NCBI RefSeq assembly: GCF_011766325.1
Contig: NZ_BLLG01000013.1
Span: 62,001 to 126,000, forward strand
Direction of reading: 5' to 3'
Length of the DNA stretch: 64,000 nt
Source of the DNA: Streptomyces pacificus
Lineage (GTDB): Bacteria; Actinomycetota; Actinomycetes; Streptomycetales; Streptomycetaceae
Part shown: piece after piece, positions 16,198-25,244 of the stretch
Layout: each line of letters opens with the position of its first letter
Numbering within the stretch: position 1 is the first letter of the stretch
Position numbers and translations under genes: made by a program
Notes under the pieces: model-generated
What the model saw: the letters and a program-made list of their open reading frames with translations, nothing else
The model's database searches: none
Told to the model about the DNA's origin: nothing

Positions 16198-17655
16198 ATG
16201 ACGGCAGCCGTGGAGTACGACGTCGTGGTGCTGGGGGCCGGGCCGACCGGCGAGAACGTGGCGGACCGCACACGGGCCGCCGGACTGAGCACGGCCGTGG
16301 TGGAGGGCGAACTCGTCGGCGGAGAGTGCTCGTACTGGGCGTGCATGCCGAGCAAGGCGCTGCTGCGGCCCGTGATCGCGGGCTCCGAAGCGCGCCGGGT
16401 GCCCGGTGTCCGCCAGGCGGTGCGGGGCCCGCTCGACGCGGAGGCCGTCCTCGCCCACCGCGACGGGATGACCTCGCACTGGAAGGACGACGGCCAGGTC
16501 TCGTGGCTCGACGGGATCGGCGCCCGGCTGTACCGCGGCCGGGGCCGGCTGCACGGCCCCCGCAGGGTCGTCGTCGAGGGGCCGGAGGGCGAGCACCATG
16601 TGCTGACCGCCCGGCACGCTGTCGCCGTGTGCACCGGCAGCCGCGCCGCCCTCCCCGACCTGCCGGGCCTCGCCGGGGCCCGGGCGTGGACCAGCCGCGA
16701 GGCGACCAGCGCGCGCACCGTGCCGAGGCGGCTCGTCGTGGTGGGCGGCGGGGTCGTCGGTACCGAGATGGCGACCGCCTGGCAGGGCCTCGGGTCCCAG
16801 GTGACCCTGCTGGTGCGCGGCCGGGGGCTGCTCCCGCGGATGGAACCGTTCGTCGGCGAGCACATCGCCGCGTCGCTGGCCGGGGCCGGGGCTGCCGTGC
16901 GGACCGGTACGGGTGTGGTCGCGGTCAGCCGGCCCGACCCGGGCGGACCGGTCACCGTCGTCCTCGACGGCGGCGAGCTGATCGAGGCCGACGAGGTGCT
17001 GTTCGCCACGGGCCGGGCCCCGCGCACCGACGACATCGGGCTGGACACGGTGGGTCTGGAGCCCGGCTCCTGGCTGTCCGTCGACGACAGCTGCCGGGTG
17101 GACGGCCATGACTGGCTGTACGCCGTCGGAGACGTCAACCACCGTGCCCTCCTCACCCACCAGGGCAAGTACCAGGCCCGGATCGCCGGTGCCGCCGTCG
17201 CGGCCCGCGCCCGGCGCTGCCCGCTGCTGGAGACCGACCGCTGGGGCGCCCACGCGGCGACGGCCGACCACGACGCCGTACCGCAGGTGGTGTTCACCGA
17301 CCCGGAGGCGGCCGCGGTCGGACTGTCACTGGCGCAGGCCCGCGCCGCCGGGCACCGGGTCCGCGCGGTCGACAAGGACCTCGCGGCCGTGGCCGGCGCG
17401 AGCCTGTTCGCCGACGACTACCGCGGTCGCGCCCGGATCGTCGTGGATCTCGACCGGGGGATCGTCCTCGGCGCCACCTTCGTCGGCCCGGGCGTCGGCG
17501 AACTGCTCCACTCCGCCACGATCGCGGTGGCCGGGGAGGTGCCGATCGACCGGCTGTGGCACGCGGTCCCCCCGTACCCGACGATCAGCGAGGTGTGGCT
17601 GCGGTTGCTGGAGGAGTATCGGGACGGCAGCGCAGGCAGCGACACGGGCCCGTGA
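16198..17655 (+). CDS. NAD(P)/FAD pyridine nucleotide-disulfide oxidoreductase
   Basis: A 485-residue flavoenzyme of the lipoamide dehydrogenase/mercuric reductase class. It has an FAD-binding GAGPTGENVADRTRAAGL near residue 13 and a redox-active disulfide Cys44/Cys49 in GGECSYWACMPSK. The NAD(P) site is VVVGGGVVGTEMATAWQGLG near 180, a second FAD motif is YAVGDVNHRALLTHQGKYQA, and there is a dimerisation domain (VVFTDPEAAAVGLS). The carboxy end has HAVPPYPTISEVW with the conserved His-Pro region near the active site. The disulfide substrate is not determined. It diverges from trxA and converges with narI, within the redox/dormancy island. Confidence 0.88.
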   Translation: MTAAVEYDVVVLGAGPTGENVADRTRAAGLSTAVVEGELVGGECSYWACMPSKALLRPVIAGSEARRVPGVRQAVRGPLDAEAVLAHRDGMTSHWKDDGQVSWLDGIGARLYRGRGRLHGPRRVVVEGPEGEHHVLTARHAVAVCTGSRAALPDLPGLAGARAWTSREATSARTVPRRLVVVGGGVVGTEMATAWQGLGSQVTLLVRGRGLLPRMEPFVGEHIAASLAGAGAAVRTGTGVVAVSRPDPGGPVTVVLDGGELIEADEVLFATGRAPRTDDIGLDTVGLEPGSWLSVDDSCRVDGHDWLYAVGDVNHRALLTHQGKYQARIAGAAVAARARRCPLLETDRWGAHAATADHDAVPQVVFTDPEAAAVGLSLAQARAAGHRVRAVDKDLAAVAGASLFADDYRGRARIVVDLDRGIVLGATFVGPGVGELLHSATIAVAGEVPIDRLWHAVPPYPTISEVWLRLLEEYRDGSAGSDTGP

Positions 17656-17660
17656 GGCCG

Positions 17661-17686
17661 TGCCGTGCCGTGCCGTGCCGTGCCGG
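17661..17686. repeat. GTGCC pentanucleotide tandem repeat
   Basis: About five copies of GTGCC between two converging genes. Nearby a 14-base GGGCCCGTGAGGCC segment occurs twice (17646 and 17724 areas). Probably replication slippage in a non-coding gap; no function is evident. Confidence 0.6.
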
Positions 17687-17801
17687 GGTCCGGACCGGCA
17701 GCGGCGGCAGCGGGCCTGCCGGGCCCGTGAGGCCCTCGGCCGCGGCCGCCCGGCCCTCCTCCCGTCGATCGGAGCGCCGCCCGGGGGCGGGTCCGGCGGC
17801 G

Positions 17802-18569
17802 TCATGCGGCTCGTCCGGAGCCGGAGGCCGACCGGGTCCGTCCCGCTGCCGGGGTGGCACGTCGCCGGTAGACCAGGTAGGGCCGGGCGAGGTATCCGAT
17901 CGGGGCGCTCCACACATGGACCAGCCGGGTGAAAGGCCAGGCGGCGAAGAGCAGGAAGGCGGTGAGGGCGTGCAACTGGAAGAGGAGCGGGGCTTCGGCG
18001 ATGGCCTCGGGCCGCGGCTGGAGGGTGAAAAGGCTGCGGAACCAGACGGAGACGGTGGAGCGGTAGTCGTATCCGGCGCCGAAGACGTTGTGGGCGGCGG
18101 TGGCGGTGATGCCGAGCAGGACGGTGGCGGACAGCAGGGGAAAGAGGAGTTTGTCGCTGCGGTCGGTGCCGAGGCGGATCCGGGGGGTCAGCAGGCGCCG
18201 GGCGCACAGCATGCCCAGCCCGGCGACCATGGCGACGCCGGCCACGGAGCCCGCCCAGACGGCCGTGGTGTGGTACGCGTGCTCGGAGATTCCCGCCGAC
18301 TCGGTCCACGAACCGGGGATGGCAAGACCGGCGATGTGTCCGGCGATCACCAGGAAGGCGCCGATGTGGAACAGGGGGCTGCCCCAGCGCAGCCAGCGGT
18401 GCTCCAGGAGCTGGGTGGTGCGGGAGGTCCAGCCGAACTGGTCCTGCCGGTAGCGCCGGACGTGCCCGACGGCGAACACGGCCAGACAGGTGTAGGGGAG
18501 GGCCACCCACAGGAAGAGGTCCCCGCCGCTCGCGGAGGAGACCGCCAGAGGGGTGTGCACGGCGTTCAT
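17802..18569 (-). CDS. narI: respiratory nitrate reductase gamma subunit NarI
   Basis: A 255-residue cytochrome b subunit with five hydrophobic helices, e.g. DLFLWVALPYTCLAVFAVGH, LFHIGAFLVIAGHIAGLAIP, VAGVAMVAGLGMLCA and FQLHALTAFLLFAAWPFTR. Histidines in the helices at HIGAF, AGHIAG, QLHALTA and RLVHVW are candidate haem b ligands. NarI anchors NarGH to the membrane and passes quinol electrons to NarH. The start overlaps the narJ stop as ATGA. It is the last gene of narGHJI and has the usual length. Confidence 0.92.
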   Translation of the reverse strand: MNAVHTPLAVSSASGGDLFLWVALPYTCLAVFAVGHVRRYRQDQFGWTSRTTQLLEHRWLRWGSPLFHIGAFLVIAGHIAGLAIPGSWTESAGISEHAYHTTAVWAGSVAGVAMVAGLGMLCARRLLTPRIRLGTDRSDKLLFPLLSATVLLGITATAAHNVFGAGYDYRSTVSVWFRSLFTLQPRPEAIAEAPLLFQLHALTAFLLFAAWPFTRLVHVWSAPIGYLARPYLVYRRRATPAAGRTRSASGSGRAA

Positions 18570-19387
18570 CGGGGGCCTTCCGTTCGGGTGGTGGGAGCCG
18601 GTGGCCGTCGGGTCGGCGGGGCCTGCATGGGCGGCACGAAGGCGTCCGGAGGAGCGAACTCCCCTTCCCCGTACCTTCCGTAGGGGGCGAGGCCGACTTC
18701 CTCGTTCGGCGGCCCCTCGGCGACGAGCTGCTCCACCGCCGCGCGGTCCGCCGCACTGGGCGGCGGCAGCAGGGTGAGCAGCGCGGCAAGGACGTGCCGG
18801 TAGGGGGAGCCGGCTTCGGACAGCGCCCGGTGGATCAGTTCGAGACCACGCCGGTGCCGGCGCAGCGGCGCCTCTCCGCCGCCCGGACCCGCCAGGGCGG
18901 CGAACTCCAGCACGACCGGCAGATGGTCGGGCAGTTCACCGCCGTCGGTGTCCCAGCCGGCGGCCCGGTAGCGCTGGTTCAGGGTGAGCAGGGCCATGCC
19001 CCGGCGGCGGGTGTCGCCGTGCAGGTAGTAGGTGAGGTAGAGGCTGCTCTTGCGGCGCAGGTCGAACATCTCGACGTAGTGCCGTTCGAGTGCCTCGGGG
19101 CGCTGGGAGGTGAACCAGCCGGTGAACCGGGCCAGTCGCTCCGCCGCGGGCGTGGCGGGCATGGCCCCCACGGCGGCGGCCAACTCCGCGCGTGCCGAGG
19201 TCAGTTCGGAGTCCGGATACTGGAGGAGCAGCGAGAGGAGCCGCAGCGTCAGCGCCCGGTCCGCCTTCTCCGCGGGGGTGAGCCGGGCCGGGCGGCGTAC
19301 GGCTGCCCGGACGCGGGTGCGGATGAGGGCGGGAATCGACGGGGGTCCTTCCAGGCGTTCGGCACCGGGGGAGTGCGGCGGGTTCAC
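18566..19387 (-). CDS. narJ: nitrate reductase molybdenum cofactor assembly chaperone NarJ
   Basis: A 273-residue all-helical chaperone of the NarJ/TorD family: LRLLSLLLQYPDSELTSARA, RHYVEMFDLRRKSSLYLTYY, HGDTRRRGMALLTLNQRYRA and DHLPVVLEFAAL are family landmarks. NarJ binds apo-NarG during cofactor insertion and is not part of the final enzyme. A roughly 40-residue basic leader precedes the conserved region and the carboxy end is Pro-rich. GTG 19387 overlaps the narH stop as GTGA, and its stop overlaps narI. Confidence 0.9.
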   Translation of the reverse strand: MNPPHSPGAERLEGPPSIPALIRTRVRAAVRRPARLTPAEKADRALTLRLLSLLLQYPDSELTSARAELAAAVGAMPATPAAERLARFTGWFTSQRPEALERHYVEMFDLRRKSSLYLTYYLHGDTRRRGMALLTLNQRYRAAGWDTDGGELPDHLPVVLEFAALAGPGGGEAPLRRHRRGLELIHRALSEAGSPYRHVLAALLTLLPPPSAADRAAVEQLVAEGPPNEEVGLAPYGRYGEGEFAPPDAFVPPMQAPPTRRPPAPTTRTEGPR

Positions 19388-20910
19388 GGACGTCCTCCGG
19401 CAGTGGTGTCGCGACGCAGGGTGGGGATGCCGAGCATGACCCGGCGGGGCTCGGCCTCGCCGGATGCCCCGACGGGGCAGCGGCCCTCCAGGGCGGTCAG
19501 TGCGGCGGCGTCCTCCTTGTGGGCGGCGGGGACGACATAGCGGTCGGCGTACTTGGCGACGGCGAGCAGCCGGTGCAGGTCCTCCGCCTCGCGCGTGGTG
19601 AGGCCGACGGCCTTGAGCACCGCGTCGTCTCCGGTCCCGCCGAGGGTCCGTTCCCGCATGTACGAGCGGAGCGCGGTGAGTTTCATCAGCACGCCGGCGA
19701 CGGCGTCCGCGTCCCCCGCCGTGAACAGCTCCGCCAGATACTCCAGCGGGATGCGCAGCCGGGTGACGGCGGCGAAGACGTGGTCGGGGTCGTCCTGGTC
19801 GCCGCCGGCCGCGTCGACGGCGTCCAGCACGGGCGACAGGGGCGGTACATACCAGACCATCGGCAGGGTGCGGTACTCCGGGTGGAGCGGCAGCGCCACC
19901 CGGTAGCGGGAGACCAGGTCGTGCACGGGGGAGCGGCGGGCGGCGTCGAGCCAGTCCTCGGGTATGCCCGACTCCCTTGCCGCAGCCAGGACTTCGGGGT
20001 CGCGGGGGTCCAGGAAGACGCCGCGCTGGGCGTCGAGGAGGTCCTTCTCGCCGGGGGTGGCCGCGGCCGCGCCCACGCGATCGGCGTCGTACAGCAGCAG
20101 GCCGAGGTACCGAAGGCGTCCGACGCAGGTCTCGGAGCAGACGGTGGGCTGGCCGGCCTCGATGCGGGGGAAGCAGAAGGTGCACTTCTCGGCCTTGCCG
20201 GTGGCGTGGTTGACGTACACCTTCTTGTACGGGCATGCGGTGACGCACATGCGCCAGCCGCGGCAGCGGTCCTGGTCGACCAGGACGATGCCGTCCTCGA
20301 CCCGCTTGTACATCGCACCGGACGGGCAGGCAGAGACGCAGGCGGGGTTGAGGCAGTGCTCGCACAGGCGGGGCAGGTGGAAGAGGAAGGTCTGCTCGAA
20401 CTCGAACCTGACCTTCCGGGCCCACTCTCCGGTGAGGTTGGGGTCGCCTCCGGCGTGCTCGGGTGCGCCGCCGAGGCCGTCCTCCCAGTTGGCGCCCCAG
20501 GTGATGGCGGTGGGCTTGCCGGTGAGGACGGAGCGGGGACGCGCGACGGGGATGTCCCTGCCGGCGGGGGCGCCCACGAGGTTGTCGTAGTCGTAGGTGA
20601 CCGGCTCGTAGTAGTCCTCGATGGACGGCAGGTCGGGGTTGGAGAACAGGGACAGCAGGCGCGTGACGCGGCCACCCGAGCGCAGGACGAGGCGCCCGCG
20701 TTTGTCGAGCATCCAGCCGCCCTTCCACCGCTCCTGGTCCTCGTAGCGGCGCGGGTAGCCCACGCCGGGTTTGGTCTCGACGTTGTTGAACCAGGCGTAC
20801 TCGACACCGGTGCGGTTGGTCCACGTCTGCTTGCAGGTGACCGAGCAGGTATGGCAGCCGATGCACTTGTCGAGGTTCATCACCATCGCGACCTGGGCCA
20901 TGACACGCAT
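19384..20910 (-). CDS. narH: nitrate reductase beta subunit NarH
   Basis: A 508-residue iron-sulfur subunit. Four Cys clusters are visible: CIGCHTCSVTC near residue 16, CEHCLNPACVSACP near 180, CRGWRMCVTACP near 215 (the third Cys of the usual motif replaced by Trp, as in the 3Fe-4S centre of NarH) and CTFCFPRIEAGQPTVCSETC near 240. These wire electrons from NarI haem to NarG. The start, two bases after the narG stop, gives MRVMAQVAMVMNLDKCIGC. An ATG further upstream overlaps narG and is less likely. Confidence 0.93.
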   Translation of the reverse strand: MRVMAQVAMVMNLDKCIGCHTCSVTCKQTWTNRTGVEYAWFNNVETKPGVGYPRRYEDQERWKGGWMLDKRGRLVLRSGGRVTRLLSLFSNPDLPSIEDYYEPVTYDYDNLVGAPAGRDIPVARPRSVLTGKPTAITWGANWEDGLGGAPEHAGGDPNLTGEWARKVRFEFEQTFLFHLPRLCEHCLNPACVSACPSGAMYKRVEDGIVLVDQDRCRGWRMCVTACPYKKVYVNHATGKAEKCTFCFPRIEAGQPTVCSETCVGRLRYLGLLLYDADRVGAAAATPGEKDLLDAQRGVFLDPRDPEVLAAARESGIPEDWLDAARRSPVHDLVSRYRVALPLHPEYRTLPMVWYVPPLSPVLDAVDAAGGDQDDPDHVFAAVTRLRIPLEYLAELFTAGDADAVAGVLMKLTALRSYMRERTLGGTGDDAVLKAVGLTTREAEDLHRLLAVAKYADRYVVPAAHKEDAAALTALEGRCPVGASGEAEPRRVMLGIPTLRRDTTAGGRP

Positions 20911-20911
20911 C

Positions 20912-23900
20912 TCAGTACTCCACATCCTGGCTGCGGCGGCGGATGACGGTGACCTCGTCGCGCTGGTTGCCGGTCGGGCCGTAGTAGTTGAAGGCGTAGG
21001 TGAACTGGGCGTAGCCGCCCGCGAGATGGGTGGGCTTGAGCAGCAGCCTGGTGAGGGAGTTGTGGATGCCGCCGCGCCTGCCGCTGACCTCGGTCCTGGG
21101 GACGTTCACGTTGCGGTCCTGGGCGTGGTACATGTACACCGTGCCCTCGGGCATGCGGTGGGTGACCACCGCACGGGCGGTGACGACGCCGTTGCGGTTG
21201 TACGCCTCGATCCACTCGTTGTCCTTGACGCCGATCCTCCCGGCGTCGGCGGTGGACATCCAGATCGTGGGTCCGCCGCGGGACAGGTCGAGCATGTACT
21301 TGTTGTCCTGGTAGTTGGAGTGGATGGACCACTTCGAGTGCGGGGTCAGATAGCGGACGGCGACCTCGGCCCGGCCGGGGTCGCCCAGGCGCTCGTCACC
21401 GTAGTGCCGGGAGGTGTTCAACGGGGGCCGGTAGACGGGCAGCTGCTCACCGAGTTCGGCCATCCAGTCGTGCTGGACGAAGAAGTGCTGGCGGCCGGTC
21501 AGGGTGTGCCAGGGCTTCCTGTGCTCGGTGTTGATGACGAACGGGGAGTAGCGCCGTCCGCCGGTCTCCGAGCCCGACCACTCGTACGACGTCATCACGG
21601 AGCGGGGCTGGGTGCGGGTGTCGGCGAACGTGATCCGCTCGGCCTCGCGCTCGGAGGCCAGCTCGACCAGCCCCCGGCTGCCGGTCCTCCGCTGGAGCTC
21701 CCGGAAGCCCTCGGTGGCCAGACGCCCGTTGGTGGTGCCGGACAGCGCGAGGATCGCCTCGCACAGGTGGGACGCGGTGGCGAGCGAGGGCCGCCCGGCG
21801 GCCACACCGTCCCGGACGGTGCCGTTGCGGCGACGGAGGTCGTCGATCTCCTGGTCCGGATGGACGGTGATGCCCTTGGTGGTGGTGCCCAGCGTGTCCA
21901 GCAGCGGACCGACGGCCCGCATCTTCTGCCCGATCACGGCGTAGTCCCGTTCGACGACGGCCAGCTTCGGCATGGTGCGTCCGGGGACCGGTTCGCACTC
22001 GCCCGCCTTCCAGTCCCGTACGACCCCGCCGGGCTGGGCGAGTTCGTCCGGGGTGTCGTGCAGAAGCGGCACCGCGAGGACGTCGGTGCGGGTGCCGAGG
22101 TGCTCGGCGGCCAGCTCGCTGAACCGGTCGGCGATGGCCAGGAAGGCGTCGTAGTCGGTGCGGGCCTGCCAGGGCGGGGCGATGGCCGGGGTGAAGGCGT
22201 GTACGAAGGGGTGCATGTCCGTGCTGGACAGGTCGTCCTTCTCGTACCAGGTCGCGGCCGGAAGCACGACGTCGGCCAGCAGGCCGGTGGAGGTCATCCG
22301 GAAGTCCATGCAGACCAGCAGGTCCAGTTTGCCCTCGGGAGCCTCCTTCCGCCACACCACGTCCTTCGGCCGGTGCTCGGGCGGGGTCTCCTCGGAGCGG
22401 ACCGCCGCGTCGGTGCCCAGCAGATGGCGCAGGAAGTACTCGTTGCCCTTGCCGGAGGAGCCCAGGAGGTTCGCCCGCCACACGGTCAGTACACGGGGGA
22501 AGTTGGCCGGGTCGTCGGGGTCCTCGGCGGCGAACCGCAGCCGCCCCGACTTCAGCGAGTCGACGATGTGCTCGGCCACCGGCCGGCCCGCACGCGCCGC
22601 CTCGTCCGCCAGATCGAGCGGGTTGCGGTTGAAGCCGGGATGGCCCGGCGTCCAGCCCAGCCGGACGGCCTGCGCCAGGCAGTCGGCGAACCCCTTGCCG
22701 CCGAACCGCCCCTTGCCGAGCGGTGAGGCCAGCTCCTCGGGCCCGAACGCCTCGTAGCGCCACTGGTCGGAGTTCAGATACCAGTACGAGGTGCCGGCCA
22801 TGTGCCGGGTGGGCCGCTGCCAGTCGAAGGCGAACGACAGGTGCTGCTGCCCGGTGACCGGGCGGACCTTCTCCTGCCCGACGTAGTGCGCCCAGCCGCC
22901 CCCGTTGACGCCCTGGCAGCCGGTCATCGTCAGCAGCGCCAGGAACGCGCGGTAGATGGTGTCGGAGTGGAACCAGTGATTCGTGCCGGCGCCCAGCGCG
23001 ATCATCGACCGGCCGTTGGTGCGCTCGGCGTTTCGGGCGAACTCCCGGGCGATACGGGTCGCCTGACCGGCCGGGACAGAGGTGATCTCCTCCTGCCAGG
23101 CCGGTGTGCAGGGCTCGGACGCGTCCTCGTACGACGACGGCCAGCTGCCGGGAAGACCGGGCCGCCGCACCCCGTACTGCGCGAGCATGAGGTCGAAGAC
23201 GGTGGTGACGAGCCGTCCGCCGATCCGGCGCACGGGCACGCCGCGCATCAGGACCGAGCCGCCCTCCGTGGCGCCCTCGTCGAACCGGGGCAGCGCGATC
23301 TCGACGGTGGCCTCCGCCCGCTCCAGCAGGCTCAACTCGGGTACGACACCGCCCAGATCGAGGTTCCAGCGGCCTCGCCCGGCCTCCCCCCACCGGAAGC
23401 CGAGCGAGCCGCCGGGGACCACCGGCTCGCCGGTGGCCCGGTCCAGGAGGACGGTCTTGAACGCCGCGTTCTCCTCGGCCTCCGTGCTCTCGGCGTTCTC
23501 CGTGCTCTCGGTGTCCTGCCTGCTCTGCGTGCTCTGCGTGTTCTGCGAGGTCCCCGCGGCCTTCTCGTGGGCGCCCAGGTCGGCCGCGGTCAGGAACCCG
23601 TCGGGGACGAGACCGCGGTCGTGCTCGCGCAGGGTCACCAGGAACGGCGCGTCGGTGAATGTGCGCAGGTAGTCCTGGAAGTACGGCACTTCGCGGTCGA
23701 CCAGGAACTCCCGCAGAATCACGTGTCCCATCGCCATGGCCAGCGCGCCGTCCGTGCCCGGGTGCGGCGCCAGCCACTCGTCGGCGTGCTTGACGTTGTC
23801 GGCGTAGTCGGGGCTGACCGCGACGACCTTGGTGCCGTTGTAGCGGGCCTCGGTCAGGAAGTGCGCGTCCGGTGTACGGGTGACGGGGATGTTGGAGCCC

Positions 23901-24700
23901 CACATGATCAGATAGCCGGCGTTCCACCAGTCCGCGGCTTCCGGGACGTCGGTCTGGTCGCCGAAGACCTGCGGCGAGGCGATCGGCAGGTCGGCGTACC
24001 AGTCGTAGAACGACAGCAGGGTGCCGCCGATCAGCGAGTGGAACCGGGCACCGGCCGCGAACGACGCCATCGACATCGCCGGAATCGGGGAGAAGCCGGC
24101 GACACGATCGGGGCCGTACGCCTTGACGGTGTGCACCTGGGCGGCGGCGATCAGCTCGCTGACCTCGTCCCAGTCCGCGCGCACCAGACCGCCCTTGCCG
24201 CGGGCCCGCTTGTAGGCGCGGGCCTTCGCCGGGTCTGACGTGATCTCGGCCCACGCGGCCACCGGGTCGCCGAGCCGCTTGCGGGCCTCGCGCCACAACG
24301 TCAGCAGCGCGCCGCGCACATAGGGGTAGCGGACCCTGCCCGGCGAGTAGGTGTACCAGGAGAACGAGGCGCCGCGGGGGCAGCCGCGCGGTTCGTACTC
24401 GGGGCAGTCCGCGCCGATCGACGGGTAGTCGGTGGCCTGGTGCTCCCAGGTGATGATGCCGTCCTTGACGTACACCATCCACGAGCAGGAACCGGTGCAG
24501 TTGACACCGTGGGTGGAGCGCACCACCTTGTCGTGCGCCCAGCGGTCCCGGTAGAAGCCCTCCCACCTGCCGTCGACCGTGCCGAACACCGCGCGTCCGT
24601 CGGCCGACACCTCGCGGCGGGTGAGCAGCCTGCGGGCCGCCAGCGGCCAGCCGCCGCCGTCGTGCCACGCGCGCCGCCGTGCGTTCTGATCGTTCTCCAT
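20912..24700 (-). CDS. narG: nitrate reductase alpha subunit NarG
   Basis: A 1,262-residue molybdopterin (Mo-bisMGD) catalytic subunit. The FS0 cluster site is HGVNCTGSC (His64, Cys68, Cys72) with Cys107 in RGCPRGASFSWYTYSPGRVR. ADEWLAPHPGTDGALAMAMG, GAGTNHWFHSDTIYRAF and HSNYQDNKYMLDLSRGGPTI match NarG. No twin-Arg leader of RRxFLK type is obvious, as in cytoplasm-facing NarG. An unusual insert around residues 380-405 is rich in Ser, Thr, Glu and Gln (see findings). It is the first gene of narGHJI, divergent from narK across a 544-bp spacer with a candidate DevR-type site. Confidence 0.95.
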   Translation of the reverse strand: MENDQNARRRAWHDGGGWPLAARRLLTRREVSADGRAVFGTVDGRWEGFYRDRWAHDKVVRSTHGVNCTGSCSWMVYVKDGIITWEHQATDYPSIGADCPEYEPRGCPRGASFSWYTYSPGRVRYPYVRGALLTLWREARKRLGDPVAAWAEITSDPAKARAYKRARGKGGLVRADWDEVSELIAAAQVHTVKAYGPDRVAGFSPIPAMSMASFAAGARFHSLIGGTLLSFYDWYADLPIASPQVFGDQTDVPEAADWWNAGYLIMWGSNIPVTRTPDAHFLTEARYNGTKVVAVSPDYADNVKHADEWLAPHPGTDGALAMAMGHVILREFLVDREVPYFQDYLRTFTDAPFLVTLREHDRGLVPDGFLTAADLGAHEKAAGTSQNTQSTQSRQDTESTENAESTEAEENAAFKTVLLDRATGEPVVPGGSLGFRWGEAGRGRWNLDLGGVVPELSLLERAEATVEIALPRFDEGATEGGSVLMRGVPVRRIGGRLVTTVFDLMLAQYGVRRPGLPGSWPSSYEDASEPCTPAWQEEITSVPAGQATRIAREFARNAERTNGRSMIALGAGTNHWFHSDTIYRAFLALLTMTGCQGVNGGGWAHYVGQEKVRPVTGQQHLSFAFDWQRPTRHMAGTSYWYLNSDQWRYEAFGPEELASPLGKGRFGGKGFADCLAQAVRLGWTPGHPGFNRNPLDLADEAARAGRPVAEHIVDSLKSGRLRFAAEDPDDPANFPRVLTVWRANLLGSSGKGNEYFLRHLLGTDAAVRSEETPPEHRPKDVVWRKEAPEGKLDLLVCMDFRMTSTGLLADVVLPAATWYEKDDLSSTDMHPFVHAFTPAIAPPWQARTDYDAFLAIADRFSELAAEHLGTRTDVLAVPLLHDTPDELAQPGGVVRDWKAGECEPVPGRTMPKLAVVERDYAVIGQKMRAVGPLLDTLGTTTKGITVHPDQEIDDLRRRNGTVRDGVAAGRPSLATASHLCEAILALSGTTNGRLATEGFRELQRRTGSRGLVELASEREAERITFADTRTQPRSVMTSYEWSGSETGGRRYSPFVINTEHRKPWHTLTGRQHFFVQHDWMAELGEQLPVYRPPLNTSRHYGDERLGDPGRAEVAVRYLTPHSKWSIHSNYQDNKYMLDLSRGGPTIWMSTADAGRIGVKDNEWIEAYNRNGVVTARAVVTHRMPEGTVYMYHAQDRNVNVPRTEVSGRRGGIHNSLTRLLLKPTHLAGGYAQFTYAFNYYGPTGNQRDEVTVIRRRSQDVEY

Positions 24701-24814
24701 GGCCAGGACGCTAAGCGGCGCACGGCGTCCGGCACCTGGGGCCTGCGGTCCCCGGAAGACGGCCTACCCGGCCCATGATTCCGGTGGCAGCAGGGACCAA
24801 CGGACCCGGTACCG

Positions 24815-24828
24815 GGGCCGGTCGGCCC
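24815..24828. promoter_or_regulatory. candidate DevR/OsdR-type operator between narG and narK
   Basis: GGGCCGGTCGGCCC is a perfect palindrome (6-bp arms, GT centre) lying 115 bases upstream of narG and about 415 upstream of narK. The same 14-mer or near-variants precede other genes of this island. It is proposed as the site of the DevR-like regulator encoded at 32248. Confidence 0.55.
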
Positions 24829-25043
24829 GGGAGGCGGGTGTGCCGGGCCTTGCATGCTGGCCGTGATCGATCCGCAGGCGTTCATCCGCCTGTACGACCG
24901 CATCGCGTGCCTGCTGTGGCGGTCCTCCCCCGTCTCGTCCGCCGCAGGCGCAGCGGGTACGGCGCGTGTCGTCCGGTTCGGTCGTGCGTCCGGCCGCTCA
25001 CGGCGGCCGGACGCAGCACCCTCACGCGGCTGTGTTCGACCGC

Positions 25044-25088
25044 CCGGGTCAACCGGGTCAACCGGGGCAACCGGGGCAACCGGGGCCC
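25044..25088. repeat. 9-bp tandem repeat upstream of narK
   Basis: Five consecutive near-copies of CCGGGTCAA / CCGGGGCAA, the last one degenerate. It lies about 155-200 bases before the narK start, in the non-coding spacer. Confidence 0.8.
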
Positions 25089-25244
25089 CTCGGGTGCCGG
25101 GCACAGGGACTGACGGCCCATGCCGCCTGCGAGCCCCGATACGGACAGTGGTCGCGGGACGCCGGCCTGGCGGGCAAGGGGCCCGCCGTGCGCGGGCGAT
25201 CCCGGTGGCGCCGTACCAGCATGCACACGAAAGGGACGGACAAC

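Larger units (their letters stand above)
24701..25244. other. narG-narK divergent intergenic region
   Basis: This 544-base spacer serves two divergent nitrate genes. It contains a perfect GGGCCGGTCGGCCC palindrome at 24815 and a 9-bp tandem repeat at 25044. Open frames across it are low-complexity and without motifs; I support no gene here. Confidence 0.6.

Noticed and set aside
17661..17686. GTGCC repeat as a terminator or CRISPR-like array
   Set aside because: Five-base units without spacers or self-complementarity; simple slippage is enough.
24760..24774. GGCCTACCCGGCC before narG as another DevR-type box
   Set aside because: The arms are separated by five bases instead of four and only one arm matches well, so it does not fit the motif set.
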